Assembly (NCBI GenBank): GCA_017882455.1
Contig: JADGPL010000001.1
Location: 124,001-188,000 of the forward strand
Length of the DNA stretch: 64,000 nucleotides
Direction of reading: 5' to 3'
Origin: Solirubrobacteraceae bacterium
GTDB lineage: Bacteria > Actinomycetota > Thermoleophilia > Solirubrobacterales > Solirubrobacteraceae
Part shown: positions 1 through 9,344 of the stretch, piece by piece
How the letters are laid out: the number at the start of each line of letters is the position of its first letter
Numbering within the stretch: position 1 is the stretch's first letter
The notes under the pieces: generated by a model
Databases searched by the model: none
What the model was told of the DNA's origin: nothing
What the model saw: only the letters and a program-made list of their open reading frames with translations
Program-made: the position numbers and the translations under genes

Positions 1-2
1 GC

Positions 3-272
3 CACATCCAGGTTGGCCGCGAATACCCGGGCGTGGACAATCACACGACCTACTCCTTCGGCCTCGACGATCAGGAGTTCGTGGTCGCCTTCGACACCGA
101 CGACGTGGGCACGTTCCTCGACCTCGTGCAGCGGCTGCGCACGACGGAGGCCTCACGCTTCACGATCCGGGACACCCCCAGCTTCACCTGCCTGGCGATG
201 TCGCTCGAGCGCACACTGAACGCGCTCGACGGCGAGCCCGTGGCTCTCGAGACACCCGTGCCGACGGTCTGA
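3..272 (+). CDS. HemQ-like chlorite dismutase family protein, C-terminal part
   Basis: Only the last 89 codons are inside the window; the reading frame is open from base 3. The tail contains TTYSFGLDDQEFVVAF, then an LR-TE-S-R-F-T-RDTP-FTC pattern, which is the conserved C-terminal end of the HemQ (coproheme decarboxylase)/chlorite dismutase family. Known role of that family in Gram-positive bacteria: the last step of coproporphyrin-dependent haem synthesis, in the cytosol. The haem-ligand histidine lies upstream and cannot be checked. The next gene starts 8 nt after the stop, so the two are probably co-transcribed. The family call is firm; HemQ versus another haem peroxidase of the family is inference. 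Confidence 0.8.
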   Translation, partial: HIQVGREYPGVDNHTTYSFGLDDQEFVVAFDTDDVGTFLDLVQRLRTTEASRFTIRDTPSFTCLAMSLERTLNALDGEPVALETPVPTV

Positions 273-280
273 GGCCCCGC

Positions 281-982
281 GTGGCCAAGCGCGCCGGCAG
301 GCTGACCGCAGCAGCACCCGCCAAGAGCGCGCCCGAACCCGCCCGCCGGGCGCGGACCTCGACGCGAAAGGCGCTCGCGGCGCTGAGTGGCGCGGACCCG
401 GTCCTCGCGAGGCTGATCGAGCAGGTGGGCCCTCTTCCCGACGCGAGGGAGGGACGCCCCGACCCCGAGAACCACTACGGGGCGCTGGTTCGCTCGATCA
501 CCGGACAGCAGCTCTCGGTGCTGGCCGCCCGCGCTATCTATGGGCGCCTGACGGCGCGCTTCGGCGAGCGCCCGCCCACTCCGCAGGAGCTCCTCGACGA
601 CGACCCCGAGGAGCTGCGCGCGGCCGCCGGACTCTCACGCGCCAAGGTGAGCTACCTGCGCTCGCTGGCCGAGCACGTGCTCTCGGGGGAGCTCGAGCTC
701 GAGCGTCTGGACGAGCTGGGCGATGAGGCGGTGATCGCCGAGCTGGTGGCGGTCAAGGGCCTGGGCCTGTGGACCGCCCAGATGTTCCTGATGTTCCACC
801 TCGAACGCCCCGATGTCCTGCCCGTGGGAGACCTCGGCATCAGGCGCGCCATCGAACGGGCCTACGATCTCCCCGAGCTTCCGCTGCCGGCGGCGATGGA
901 GGAGATAGCGCTCCCCTGGCGCCCGCACCGGACGCTCGCGTGCAGGTACCTTTGGCGCTCCCTGCAGAACGAGCCCGGGTGA
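281..982 (+). CDS. DNA-3-methyladenine glycosylase II (AlkA-like, HhH-GPD)
   Basis: A 233-residue protein starting at GTG. It has the helix-hairpin-helix GPD fold: an NHYGALVRSITGQQLS segment near residue 67, hairpin VKGLGLWTAQMFL near 164-176, and the catalytic aspartate in PVGDLGIRR at about residue 184. The family excises alkylated bases such as 3-methyladenine to start base-excision repair. The first ~40 residues are Ala/Arg/Pro-rich and look like a disordered extension. There is no C-terminal Cys4 cluster, which argues against an EndoIII/MutY-type enzyme. It lies 8 nt after the HemQ-like gene and may share its transcript. Confidence 0.85.
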   Translation: MAKRAGRLTAAAPAKSAPEPARRARTSTRKALAALSGADPVLARLIEQVGPLPDAREGRPDPENHYGALVRSITGQQLSVLAARAIYGRLTARFGERPPTPQELLDDDPEELRAAAGLSRAKVSYLRSLAEHVLSGELELERLDELGDEAVIAELVAVKGLGLWTAQMFLMFHLERPDVLPVGDLGIRRAIERAYDLPELPLPAAMEEIALPWRPHRTLACRYLWRSLQNEPG

Positions 983-1003
983 GGCGCCCGGGCGCCTCCC
1001 GGC

Positions 1004-4000
1004 CTATTTCTTCTTCTTGCTCGTGGTCTTCTTCTTGGCGGCCTTCTTGGGGCCGTAGAGCTTGCGGGCCTTCTTTTCGCAGGCCGCACGCTTGCTCTTC
1101 TGCTTCATCTTCCTACAGACCTTGAGGGCTTTGGCGAGCTTCTGGGCCCGCGTCACCTTGAAGGAGGCCACGCCCTGGCATCCACTCGCCACGATGTTCG
1201 TGGTCTGTTTGATCACCGCGCCGCTCTGGGCGGTGATTTCGGTTGGCATCGTGAGGTTGGCGCCGCACAGGCTGTAGTTCTTGCTCGCCGGCACGTAGGC
1301 CGTGAGGGCCGAGTGCGGCCCGGTCGGCAAGAAGGTTTCGAAGGTCGTGAAGGGTGCGTCCGGCGCCGATTCGAAGCGCGAATAGGTGATGCCTTTTTTG
1401 ATGTCGGTCTTGCCGTCGAGGATCAGCGTGATGCCTTCACCCTGGAGCACGAACTCGACGTCCGGGAATGCCGCGCCGCCGTGGGAGACCAGGTAGGCGG
1501 GTCCCGTCAGCGGGCTCCCCAGCACCGGCGTGTGGATGACCGCGTAGCCGATGTTCGAGCCTTCGTCGCAAGTCGCAGGGTTGGCTTCGAAGACCGCCGC
1601 AACGCAGGCTTTCTGGATCGTGCTGAGGCGCGAGGGGAGCTGGAGCGGCAGGGTCAGGTCGACCTTGTGGATGTTCGCCTGACCGAGACCGCTCGATTCG
1701 ACCTTCACGCTGAGGCTCGCGCCGTTGGCTTTGCTCGCCTGCGCGCCGACGCTGGCGGTCAGCTTGGGCGTGAAGGGGAGGCTCGCGCAGTTGCCCACCT
1801 GGTAGGGGGTGGAAACGGCCGCGCTTGCCCCTTCATAGCCGCCCAGCGTGCCCGTGACGCTCGTGGGGGTGCAGTTGGTCGGGTTGAACTCGAAGCCTTC
1901 GCGGTCGACGGTCACGTTCAGTTCTTTGATCTGCGCGGGAGCGCCTTTGACGATCTGCGGCAGCGCGTCGCTCGTGATCGTGGCGGCCGCCGTGTTGGGA
2001 TCGATCGTGATGGTCGATCGGACCGGAATGTCACCGAGGTTGAACGGGCCGGCTTTGGCGTGCGTGACGGCGAGGATGCCGAACGGCGCACCCCTGTAGG
2101 GGCCGGTCAGATACACGTCACCTCCGAGCGAGACGGGCTTGCCGCCGAGCCCTGACAGCGCGGTCGAGTGCCCGATGTGGCTTTCGGGGCCGCATTCGTC
2201 TTTGGATGCCTGCGGTTCCGGACACGGCGTCACGGACGCGAGCATCGCGGCGGCGCCCGGAGGCAGGTGCATTTCGATCGTCTTCAGCGCCTGGTTGCCG
2301 TCCGGCCGTTTGATGTTCAACGTGAACGGGGCGAAGCTACCGGCCTGGACGTTGGTCGGTCCGGCTTCGAAGCTGGGGCCGAACGGAAGCGAGCTGCCGG
2401 GGCAGGCGCTGCCGTTGGGGCCCGAGGTGATCTGGAAGCTCGAGCCCCTTTCGGTCACGGTTTCTCCCGACCAGGTCGTGAAGTAGGCCCGGGCTCCGTA
2501 GCCGCCGCAGAACGCGGGCGTGGCCTGGGTGGCGCGTTCGGTGTTGAACAGGTGCAGGGTCAGCGTTTCGAAGGGCGTCTGGGGCGAGTTGGCGAACCTC
2601 GAGACGATGTGGCCGGTGTTCGGGTCGATCTTCACTTCGCCGGCGAGCTTGACCAGCACCTTGGAGTCTTCTTCTTCGGCCACCACGTAGAGCACCAGCG
2701 GCGACTGGAAGGGGTTGGTGTCCTGTTCGGCGAGGTAGACCGCGCCCTTCAGTTCCTTGGGCAGCAGCGGCGTCTTGATGTTGACGGTGCCGATCTTGGC
2801 GGCGTCGGGGCACGTGGCCGCGGCCGACGTGAAGTGCTGTTCGCCGAGCTCCGTTTCGAGCGCCGATCCGGTGTCGGAGCCGGCGCCGCCGAAGCCCGCC
2901 TGACCCACGCCGCATGTCTCGAGGCCGGTCGCCGCGCCAGCGGCTGTCTGCATGCCCACAGGCAGTTCGAGCGTCGTCGAGCGAATGTCGGCCTCGGCCC
3001 TGCCTTCGGCTTCGAGCGTGGTCTTCTGGGGCATGTTGACGTTGACCGTGAGGCCTGTGGGAGTGCTCGCCGCGTGCTTGTCGGGGCTGACTTCGATCGA
3101 CGGGTCGAAGGGCAGTTCGTCGCAGCCGGTGAGGGCGCTGGGAAATTCGTAGGGCACCTTGAATGAGCTGGGTGCCCCTTCTTCTTTGAGCTCGAGGGCG
3201 TTCCACGCTTCCCCCGTTGCGACCGTCTGCGGAGCGCGTTCACACGAGGTGGGCAGCATCAGGAACGGTGAGGGCTGCGAGATCCCCGACGGTTCGCACC
3301 CGAGGGGCGGCTTGAAGCCCGCCACGTAGCCGCCCCGGCCGAGACAAGCCCAGCCGCGGGCGTGATCGTGACGCGGGTCGCCCGGCACGCCCCAGAACGT
3401 GACCCTGCTTCCCAGAACCTGCACGGACTGGGAGGCGTAGTGGATGCTGACGTTCACTCCATAGTCTTCGCCGGTGCGAACCGATGTGTTGAGGACGATC
3501 GGGACGTGCGCCACCTCGAAGCCGAACTTGGCGGGCTCGCCCGGGGCGGGTACGAGGTTGAAGACCGGGACGATGTAGTCCTCGTAGAAGAGCGTGATCG
3601 GGTCGTTGATGGTGACCGCCGCCACCCCGATGGCGGTGTCGGGTGCACAGTTGTTGATGGATTTTTCGTCCCCGGCACCGAAGTCGACATCGGAGCACTG
3701 CGGCACCGCGTTGGGATTGCCCAGCAGGCCGGCCGGCAGCTTGAATTCGAGGTTCTTCTGCAGAGCCGGCGCCGACGGCAGCGGGTGTTCCTGGAAGGGA
3801 TACGATTCGTAGGTCTGGTTGAGATTGAAGGTCGTCGTCAGCTGGAAGGGGTGGCTGCCCGCCTGGGTGGCGGATTCGAATTCTTCGGTTTCGGGCGTGA
3901 GTTCATAGGATTCGACCCCGAACCTGGAGGGTTCACCGTTGACTTTGAGCTTCTGGTTGAGCGAGTCGCTCGACGGAGTCGCTCCACCGCCCGTCACCGT

Positions 4001-4480
4001 TACGTCGTTCTCGGGTTCCGACGCGACGGTGTTGTTCGTCTTGACGAGCATTTCGATTTCGAGCGCTTCGTATTCCGCGAGACCGCCGACGTAGGTGCAT
4101 TCGATCTGTTTGGGCGAGGCCAGAGTGCAGGTGAATCCAGCTTTGTTCAGTTCCGATCCGGCCGCCCCTGGGACGCTGCGACTCGTGGCTACTATCTTCG
4201 TGGCCGTCACTTCCCCGGTGAGGGTGTCTGTGATCGTGACCGGTTCTGCGACGGTGCTGTGCGCTTCGGCGTCGCCGATGTTGCTGGCCGTGACCATGAT
4301 CATGCCTTCGCCTTTGAGCGGCAGGTTCGTCGGCGCCGGACGCGATTCGAGCCTCCAGTGCGGTGCTGCGGGAGCCGCGGCAAGGGCCGGGGCAGCACCG
4401 AGGAGCGCCACCAGCAGCGTGCCCAGCGCCAGCCCTGTGCCGAGCGAACGGCTTCTTATCCGTTGCGGTCGGCTCATCAT
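1004..4480 (-). CDS. Giant secreted protein with LPxG/IG/TP repeats and lysine-rich tail
   Basis: 1158 residues. A signal peptide occupies residues ~1-35 (hydrophobic stretch ending APALAAA). Residues ~45-150 resemble a DUF11-type extracellular beta domain. The rest holds about four copies of a module: an LPxG-like strand, paired cysteines, an S/A-x-IG motif, TPLL/TPVL and a VYL segment, starting near residues 248, 505, 770 and 975. The last ~60 residues carry TRAQKLAKALKVCRK followed by an ACEKKARKLYGP segment and poly-lysine. The same tail ends the preceding gene, whose stop overlaps this start in ATGA, so the two form an operon. No enzymatic motif is visible; a cell-surface structural or adhesive role is inference. 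Confidence 0.75.
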   Translation of the reverse strand: MMSRPQRIRSRSLGTGLALGTLLVALLGAAPALAAAPAAPHWRLESRPAPTNLPLKGEGMIMVTASNIGDAEAHSTVAEPVTITDTLTGEVTATKIVATSRSVPGAAGSELNKAGFTCTLASPKQIECTYVGGLAEYEALEIEMLVKTNNTVASEPENDVTVTGGGATPSSDSLNQKLKVNGEPSRFGVESYELTPETEEFESATQAGSHPFQLTTTFNLNQTYESYPFQEHPLPSAPALQKNLEFKLPAGLLGNPNAVPQCSDVDFGAGDEKSINNCAPDTAIGVAAVTINDPITLFYEDYIVPVFNLVPAPGEPAKFGFEVAHVPIVLNTSVRTGEDYGVNVSIHYASQSVQVLGSRVTFWGVPGDPRHDHARGWACLGRGGYVAGFKPPLGCEPSGISQPSPFLMLPTSCERAPQTVATGEAWNALELKEEGAPSSFKVPYEFPSALTGCDELPFDPSIEVSPDKHAASTPTGLTVNVNMPQKTTLEAEGRAEADIRSTTLELPVGMQTAAGAATGLETCGVGQAGFGGAGSDTGSALETELGEQHFTSAAATCPDAAKIGTVNIKTPLLPKELKGAVYLAEQDTNPFQSPLVLYVVAEEEDSKVLVKLAGEVKIDPNTGHIVSRFANSPQTPFETLTLHLFNTERATQATPAFCGGYGARAYFTTWSGETVTERGSSFQITSGPNGSACPGSSLPFGPSFEAGPTNVQAGSFAPFTLNIKRPDGNQALKTIEMHLPPGAAAMLASVTPCPEPQASKDECGPESHIGHSTALSGLGGKPVSLGGDVYLTGPYRGAPFGILAVTHAKAGPFNLGDIPVRSTITIDPNTAAATITSDALPQIVKGAPAQIKELNVTVDREGFEFNPTNCTPTSVTGTLGGYEGASAAVSTPYQVGNCASLPFTPKLTASVGAQASKANGASLSVKVESSGLGQANIHKVDLTLPLQLPSRLSTIQKACVAAVFEANPATCDEGSNIGYAVIHTPVLGSPLTGPAYLVSHGGAAFPDVEFVLQGEGITLILDGKTDIKKGITYSRFESAPDAPFTTFETFLPTGPHSALTAYVPASKNYSLCGANLTMPTEITAQSGAVIKQTTNIVASGCQGVASFKVTRAQKLAKALKVCRKMKQKSKRAACEKKARKLYGPKKAAKKKTTSKKKK

Positions 4481-7400
4481 CCCCTGCTCCCGGTCGAGCT
4501 TTTCTTGGCGGTCGATTTGATCGGCCCATATTTCTTGCGTGCCTGCTTTTCACACGCAACGCGCTTGCTCTTGCTCTTGTTCTTCTTGCACGCCTTCAGC
4601 GCTTTCGCGAGCTTCTGGGCGCGCGTCAGCGGTTTCGTGGCTGGCTTGGCGGATTCTTTGCTGCCGAGGACCTGCACCTGCCCGAGGACGTTGCCGGGGC
4701 CCGAGAACGTCGCGGTCGCAGCCGCCGGGGAGGCGGGCGCAGAGTTGTAGGCGCCCTGGCACGCTTCGTTTTCACATGACTGCACCGGCACGGGCGGAGG
4801 CGGCGGACAGGGCGAGGACGCTTCGCAGATGTGAGCGTCATATACGTCGAAGTTGCCGTCCACGTCCTGGACCCCGAGTTTGGCCGCGGTGAGGAAGAAC
4901 ACGTCGTTGCCGCTCGCGCTGGCGTCGAGGAAGGCGGATTCGTGTTCGGAGGTGCCCGAGGAGATCAGCCCGACGCAGCCGCCTTCGCTGTGGCAGGCAC
5001 CCACTTCGCTTGGCTGGTACTCGTACACGTTCTCGATTCCGATCTGCTGTTCTTCCCCCTTCACCGTGACGGTCTTGGTGGCCTTCGCCAGCGGCACGAG
5101 CGCATCGGCGCTGTTGAAGAACAGCCGACCGCTGTTCGAGAGGTAATGCGACTGGTAGAGCGCGCGGTTTCGTTCGAGCGATGTCCATCCCGGAAGGCTC
5201 CCCGCCAGCCACCGGTCAGCCCCGAATGCTGGACCCCAGACCTGGGACCTGTCGACGACCAGGCCGAGACCTTCGCCGGACCCTCCTCCGTTGTTGGATC
5301 CAACGTCGAACACGCCCGTCGGTCGTGCGCCGGTCGGGTTGCACGAGGCGCAGATCAGATCCTGGTTGACAGCGTCATAGAGATAGACCTCCTCGTCGAG
5401 TCGTTCGCCGGGGGCCTTGCTGCTCACGTCTTCGTTGTCGTAGCCGGTCAGGCTCCTGTTCGACATGAACGCCAGGTATCGGCCGTTGGGTGAGACGCGC
5501 GCGGTCATGTAGCCGAGATCGCCCGGGATGCCGGCGCCACCCCAGTCGGGCCGATCTTGCGAGGAGAGGACGGCGAGGAGCGTGGTCGGCGACCAGGTGC
5601 TGCCGTTGAAGTGGCGCATGTAGAGGTTGCACGTCGTGGTGGCCGGTTGTACTTCTTCTTCGGTGGTGCAGCTACCCCGGGTCGCACCCGGCGTGAGCGC
5701 CCCGTTGGCCGCGAAGTAGACGTAGGAGCCGTCTTCGCTCGCGCCGATCACACCGCCGCTCACCGTATGGTCCACGAGCAGATACCCGCTACCGCCGTTC
5801 GGGCCTTCCGGAGTCAGGTCCCTGAGCGTGCCCGTCAGTGGCGAGCCAGGAGCGTTGCCGCCGCTCAGTTCGTAGACGTATAGATCGGCCTCTTCGTTCA
5901 CGCCGGCCCCGGCCTTCGAATCGGCGGTCAGCCGCTGCGGATCGGTGAAGAACACCTTCGACCCGTCGGCACTGGCCGTCTGGTAGATCGCGTTGGCCTT
6001 GCCTCCGCCCGCGGGCGCGCCGGGCTGAGGCAGGTCGAGCTGGAGCGTTTCCTGCGTCACGGTGTCCCGCACGTAAAGATGCGCCGCGCTCGTCCAGAAG
6101 ACGCGCGAACCGTCGTTCGAGATCGCGTGCCTGACGTCCTTGTTGGCGACGCCGCCCAGTCCCACAAGCCCTGGTTCGACGTGTGTTTCTCCCTGAGCCT
6201 TCGGGAGGACGCTGATGAGTTCGAGCGGCTGTCCGGGACCCGACCACTCGTACAGACCGGGGGCGGCCGTGAACGAGTCGAAGGCGACATGGCTCAGGTC
6301 GGGCGTGGCTCCCACGAATTCGAGGCCTTCAGAGAGACCGCCGCCAAACGGCACGCCACCTGGAGCATTCGCTTTGGTGACGAGCGCGAGGTAGCCCGGG
6401 TTTGCCGGACTCATGAGCGTACCGTTGTGCACGGCCGCGTTGTAGTTGCCTTCTTCGGAGGACGTCGGCTGCAGCGGCGCGTCGTCACGCAGGTAGATCG
6501 TCTTTTCCTGAGCTTCGCCCGTTGTCAGCGGGGGCGAGAGCGGCGGCTGTTCCAGCGTGCCGGTGTGCGAGTTCCCCGACGACGGTTCGACGAGCGAGAG
6601 CGCGAGGTTGGGAGAGAAGAACTGATACTCGGGGGCCGCTCCGCTCAGAATGCCAGTGCCGGCCCTGTTGGGCGTGACGATGTCTTTCGAGAGCCATCCC
6701 TGCGAGCCGCGAATCGAGAGGATCTGGGTCAGTTCCGGGCTGCGGTTGCCTTCGGGTTCGTCCTTGGCCGGCATCGGCCCGTCCGCCACGAAGCTGATCG
6801 AGCGGCCATCTTCGGAAGCTTGGATCACGCCGCCTTCTTTGGTGATCGCTTCTGGTTCCGCGCCGTCCTTTTCCGGCGGAGAGACCATTTCCCATCCGCG
6901 CCCGTCGGGAAGTCCGCTGAGCAGCACAAGGATCGCGAACGTCTGTTCGGAGCTCGTCACCGTCCCGAATTTGTTTTCCGCGATGACCCGATAGCGGTAG
7001 CTACCGGGGGGCAGGCTCTGCACTTCCACGCTCGCCTGCTGGTTGCCGAAGCCTGCGGCTATGTCGGCCGACGCCGTCTTGGTGCAGGGCGAGGGCGTGG
7101 CGGCGCAGCTGCCGGGTCCGTATTCGAAGTAGTAATGGGTGTCGGCGCCGCTCGGATCGATCGTGGCGTTGAGCTGGGTCGCATTCGTGGCCGGCGCTTT
7201 CGGCGCGAGGCTCTCGGCCGAGGTGGCTTCGATCGCCGGCGGCCCCGGCGCTTCGCGCGCGAACAGGTAGACCTTGTTGGACGCGGCGTCGGCTACGTAC
7301 ACCGAACCGTCGGCGGGATCCACCGCAACGGCGTCCCCTTCGGTCAGGCCGGGGGCGCTCAGGCGCTGGATCAGCGTTCCGCCGGCGCTGAACACCCCGA

Positions 7401-8319
7401 CCGTGTTGCGGGGTTTGCCGGCGACGGTCGTGGTGTTGTCCACGTACACGGAGTTGTCGGCGAGGTCTACGGCCACGGCGGTGCTGTTTTCGTTGTCGAG
7501 TTCCGCTTTCAGCACTTTCCCCGTGGTGCCGAGCTTCGCGACGACCGCGAGTTCGGTTCGTTCTTCCTCGGCCCATCGTTCGCGAGCGCTCGAGCCTTCG
7601 GTTGCTTCGGCGCCGGCATAGAAGTTGCCTTCGGAGTCGAGCGCGAAGCCCGGCCTCGGCTTGACCACTTCGGTCTGCACTTCACCCTGGAGTTCATTCG
7701 CCACGGCGTCGCTGAACTTCAGGATCGTGTGATTCGCCTGGTAGACGAGCAGCGTTCCCTGCGGGTCGATCGCCATGCCCTCGACCGTTTCGAGGGTTTC
7801 CTTTTCGCCTTCGCTCAGGAATTTGTGAATTTCGCCGAGCGGAGCGCCTTCGGCGCTGAACTTGTAGATGTACTTGCCGTTGTTGCCGACGACATACACG
7901 TCGCCTTTGGAGGGATCTCCGGCTTCCGTCGAGTTGTCCACGGCGATAGCCCCGACTCTCGCGACGGTGAATTCGGACACGAATTCCTCGTTCGTGATTT
8001 CGCCTTCTGTGCCGCGCACGGGCTTGAACTCCTCGACCCGTTTGTTTTTGTGGTCGGCCACATAGACGTTGCCGGTGGAATCGTTCACGGCCACCCCGAC
8101 CGGTTCCGATAGCTGCCCGGCGCCTTTGCCGGTTCCGCCGAAGGCGAAGCTGAAGGTGTGCCCTCTCTGGCTCAGCGCCTGCGCTGGGACACTCCACACC
8201 AGCAAGGCCAGGATGAGAGCCACGAAGAACGCAAACGGGCTCAGCGCCTGTCGGACGACACCCGCGCGACCAGCATCGCTGTCAACCCGCCCTTGACCCC
8301 TCATCCCCTGCGCGTACAT
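4477..8319 (-). CDS. Giant secreted beta-propeller protein (NHL and TolB/PD40-like repeats)
   Basis: 1280 residues. The N-terminal hydrophobic segment (~residues 27-49, ending VPAQA) is a signal peptide or anchor. Residues ~55-350 contain NHL-type blades (GVAVNDSTGNVYVAD and similar repeats). Residues ~360-465 look like a fibronectin-III-like sandwich (THYYFEYGP ... YRYRVIAENKFG). From ~480 to ~1160 follow TolB/PD40-type propeller repeats (GRSISFVADG, SHVAFDS, SRVFWTSA, SKVFFTDP, SYVYFAANG, RYLAFMSNR). The C-terminus repeats the TRAQKLAKALKACKK ... ACEKQARKKYGP tail of the downstream gene. ATG at 8319 is used here; an internal ATG at 8304 is possible. Function is unknown; a surface ligand-binding or scaffold role is inferred. 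Confidence 0.75.
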   Translation of the reverse strand: MYAQGMRGQGRVDSDAGRAGVVRQALSPFAFFVALILALLVWSVPAQALSQRGHTFSFAFGGTGKGAGQLSEPVGVAVNDSTGNVYVADHKNKRVEEFKPVRGTEGEITNEEFVSEFTVARVGAIAVDNSTEAGDPSKGDVYVVGNNGKYIYKFSAEGAPLGEIHKFLSEGEKETLETVEGMAIDPQGTLLVYQANHTILKFSDAVANELQGEVQTEVVKPRPGFALDSEGNFYAGAEATEGSSARERWAEEERTELAVVAKLGTTGKVLKAELDNENSTAVAVDLADNSVYVDNTTTVAGKPRNTVGVFSAGGTLIQRLSAPGLTEGDAVAVDPADGSVYVADAASNKVYLFAREAPGPPAIEATSAESLAPKAPATNATQLNATIDPSGADTHYYFEYGPGSCAATPSPCTKTASADIAAGFGNQQASVEVQSLPPGSYRYRVIAENKFGTVTSSEQTFAILVLLSGLPDGRGWEMVSPPEKDGAEPEAITKEGGVIQASEDGRSISFVADGPMPAKDEPEGNRSPELTQILSIRGSQGWLSKDIVTPNRAGTGILSGAAPEYQFFSPNLALSLVEPSSGNSHTGTLEQPPLSPPLTTGEAQEKTIYLRDDAPLQPTSSEEGNYNAAVHNGTLMSPANPGYLALVTKANAPGGVPFGGGLSEGLEFVGATPDLSHVAFDSFTAAPGLYEWSGPGQPLELISVLPKAQGETHVEPGLVGLGGVANKDVRHAISNDGSRVFWTSAAHLYVRDTVTQETLQLDLPQPGAPAGGGKANAIYQTASADGSKVFFTDPQRLTADSKAGAGVNEEADLYVYELSGGNAPGSPLTGTLRDLTPEGPNGGSGYLLVDHTVSGGVIGASEDGSYVYFAANGALTPGATRGSCTTEEEVQPATTTCNLYMRHFNGSTWSPTTLLAVLSSQDRPDWGGAGIPGDLGYMTARVSPNGRYLAFMSNRSLTGYDNEDVSSKAPGERLDEEVYLYDAVNQDLICASCNPTGARPTGVFDVGSNNGGGSGEGLGLVVDRSQVWGPAFGADRWLAGSLPGWTSLERNRALYQSHYLSNSGRLFFNSADALVPLAKATKTVTVKGEEQQIGIENVYEYQPSEVGACHSEGGCVGLISSGTSEHESAFLDASASGNDVFFLTAAKLGVQDVDGNFDVYDAHICEASSPCPPPPPVPVQSCENEACQGAYNSAPASPAAATATFSGPGNVLGQVQVLGSKESAKPATKPLTRAQKLAKALKACKKNKSKSKRVACEKQARKKYGPIKSTAKKSSTGSRG

Positions 8320-8415
8320 CGCAACTCTCTCCCGTTAATTCCTCTGCGCCCGAGTCTAGCGGCTCGGGGGGGCCTGTCAAGCCAGAAGCGGCGCTGGGCG
8401 CCTAATGTCATCCGC

Positions 8416-8454
8416 AAAGAAAAACGTGCGTGGGATCAATTGACCCCACGCACG
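8416..8454 (-). terminator. Rho-independent terminator after the 8514-9344 gene
   Basis: A perfect 10-bp stem, CGTGCGTGGG (8425-8434) with CCCACGCACG (8445-8454), encloses a 10-nt loop. Read on the minus strand it is followed at once by TTTTTCTTT. It lies 60 nt after the stop at 8514 and upstream of the gene starting at 8319, so it would separate the two transcription units. Confidence 0.85.
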
Positions 8455-8513
8455 CTTTCACTGCTGGGCCGCCGCGAAACGCGGTGGCCCGGACTATCGA
8501 TCGACTGAGCTGT

Positions 8514-9344
8514 CTACAGCCTGATCTCCACTGCGGTTGCGTATGTGTCGCTGCCGGAGGTTTCCTCCAGCGACGGGGCGGGCCCAAGCCAGCCGGCGCC
8601 TGCGTTCAGTTCGGTTTCCAGTTTCTGTTCACCGAGACCGTTTTCGAACTTCTCCGAACCCGTCGTGCTCGTCACGTTCAGCGGGAAGTCTTCCCCACTG
8701 ACGTAGCCGTGCGTACGGATCTGCGGGCCTTCACAGTTGAATTCAGAGCTGAGGCCCGTCGGTCCGCTTTTGCTCTCGAACGCGGTGCTGGCTTCGCCGG
8801 CTTTCGGCGAGCTGAGCGTACCGGCGAGGACCGGCGTCTGGATTACACCCGACGACTCACCGGCGCTGGTGCATTTTTTAGCGCTCGTTTCGCATTCTTC
8901 GAACGTGAACTGCTCTTCGACGGTCGTGGTACCGGTGATCTGGCCCGTACCCGTGCTTTTCGCACAGACGACCGGGGCACCGAAGGCCGGAGTCTTCAGA
9001 GTGGCCGTGCCGCCTTTGGCCGTGAATCCTGGGCCGGGCTCTTTTTCAAATCCACCCTTGTGAGCCTTGGCCGACTTCGTGGTGCACGCTGCGTCTGTGT
9101 ATTCGCCCTTCTTCTGAGCGATACAGGAAGGCGGCGCACCAGGCGTCCATTCGTATGCGCCCTTCGAGGCCGGCTTACCCTTCTTGAGGAAGAGCGTCGT
9201 GCAGCCGGCGTCTGCGTATTTGCCCTTCGCCTTCGCGAGTTTCACACAGCTGCCGATTTCCGGCGATGCCTGTGCCGAGGCGGCGATCGCGCTGAACGCG
9301 AACACAGCCAGGAGGCACAGCCCCACAATCCTCATGCGTTTCAT
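8514..9344 (-). CDS. Secreted protein with paired Cys repeats (paralogue of the 23678-24340 gene)
   Basis: 276 residues from ATG 9344, chosen because AAGGAG lies 10 nt upstream and a clean signal peptide follows (MKRMRIVGLCLLAVFAF ... AQA). Longer in-frame starts would put ~95 unlikely residues before the signal. After the signal come two short repeats of the form Cys-x-GKY/EY-A/T-DA-CTT (near residues 27-50 and 70-90). A beta-rich domain follows with VVCAKSTGTGQITG and a FEEC element, closely resembling KVSCTKDSGSGEITG and FEGC in the secreted protein encoded at 23678-24340. No catalytic motif is visible. It is probably an exported protein of a lineage-specific family; function unknown. Confidence 0.75.
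   Translation of the reverse strand: MKRMRIVGLCLLAVFAFSAIAASAQASPEIGSCVKLAKAKGKYADAGCTTLFLKKGKPASKGAYEWTPGAPPSCIAQKKGEYTDAACTTKSAKAHKGGFEKEPGPGFTAKGGTATLKTPAFGAPVVCAKSTGTGQITGTTTVEEQFTFEECETSAKKCTSAGESSGVIQTPVLAGTLSSPKAGEASTAFESKSGPTGLSSEFNCEGPQIRTHGYVSGEDFPLNVTSTTGSEKFENGLGEQKLETELNAGAGWLGPAPSLEETSGSDTYATAVEIRL

Noticed and set aside
3362-8112. Very long plus-strand open frames opposite the two giant secreted proteins (e.g. 3362-4750 and 6079-8112).
   Set aside because: They are Arg/Gly/Phe-rich with no family motif and lie fully antisense to proteins with clear signal peptides and repeats; the high G+C content creates such frames.
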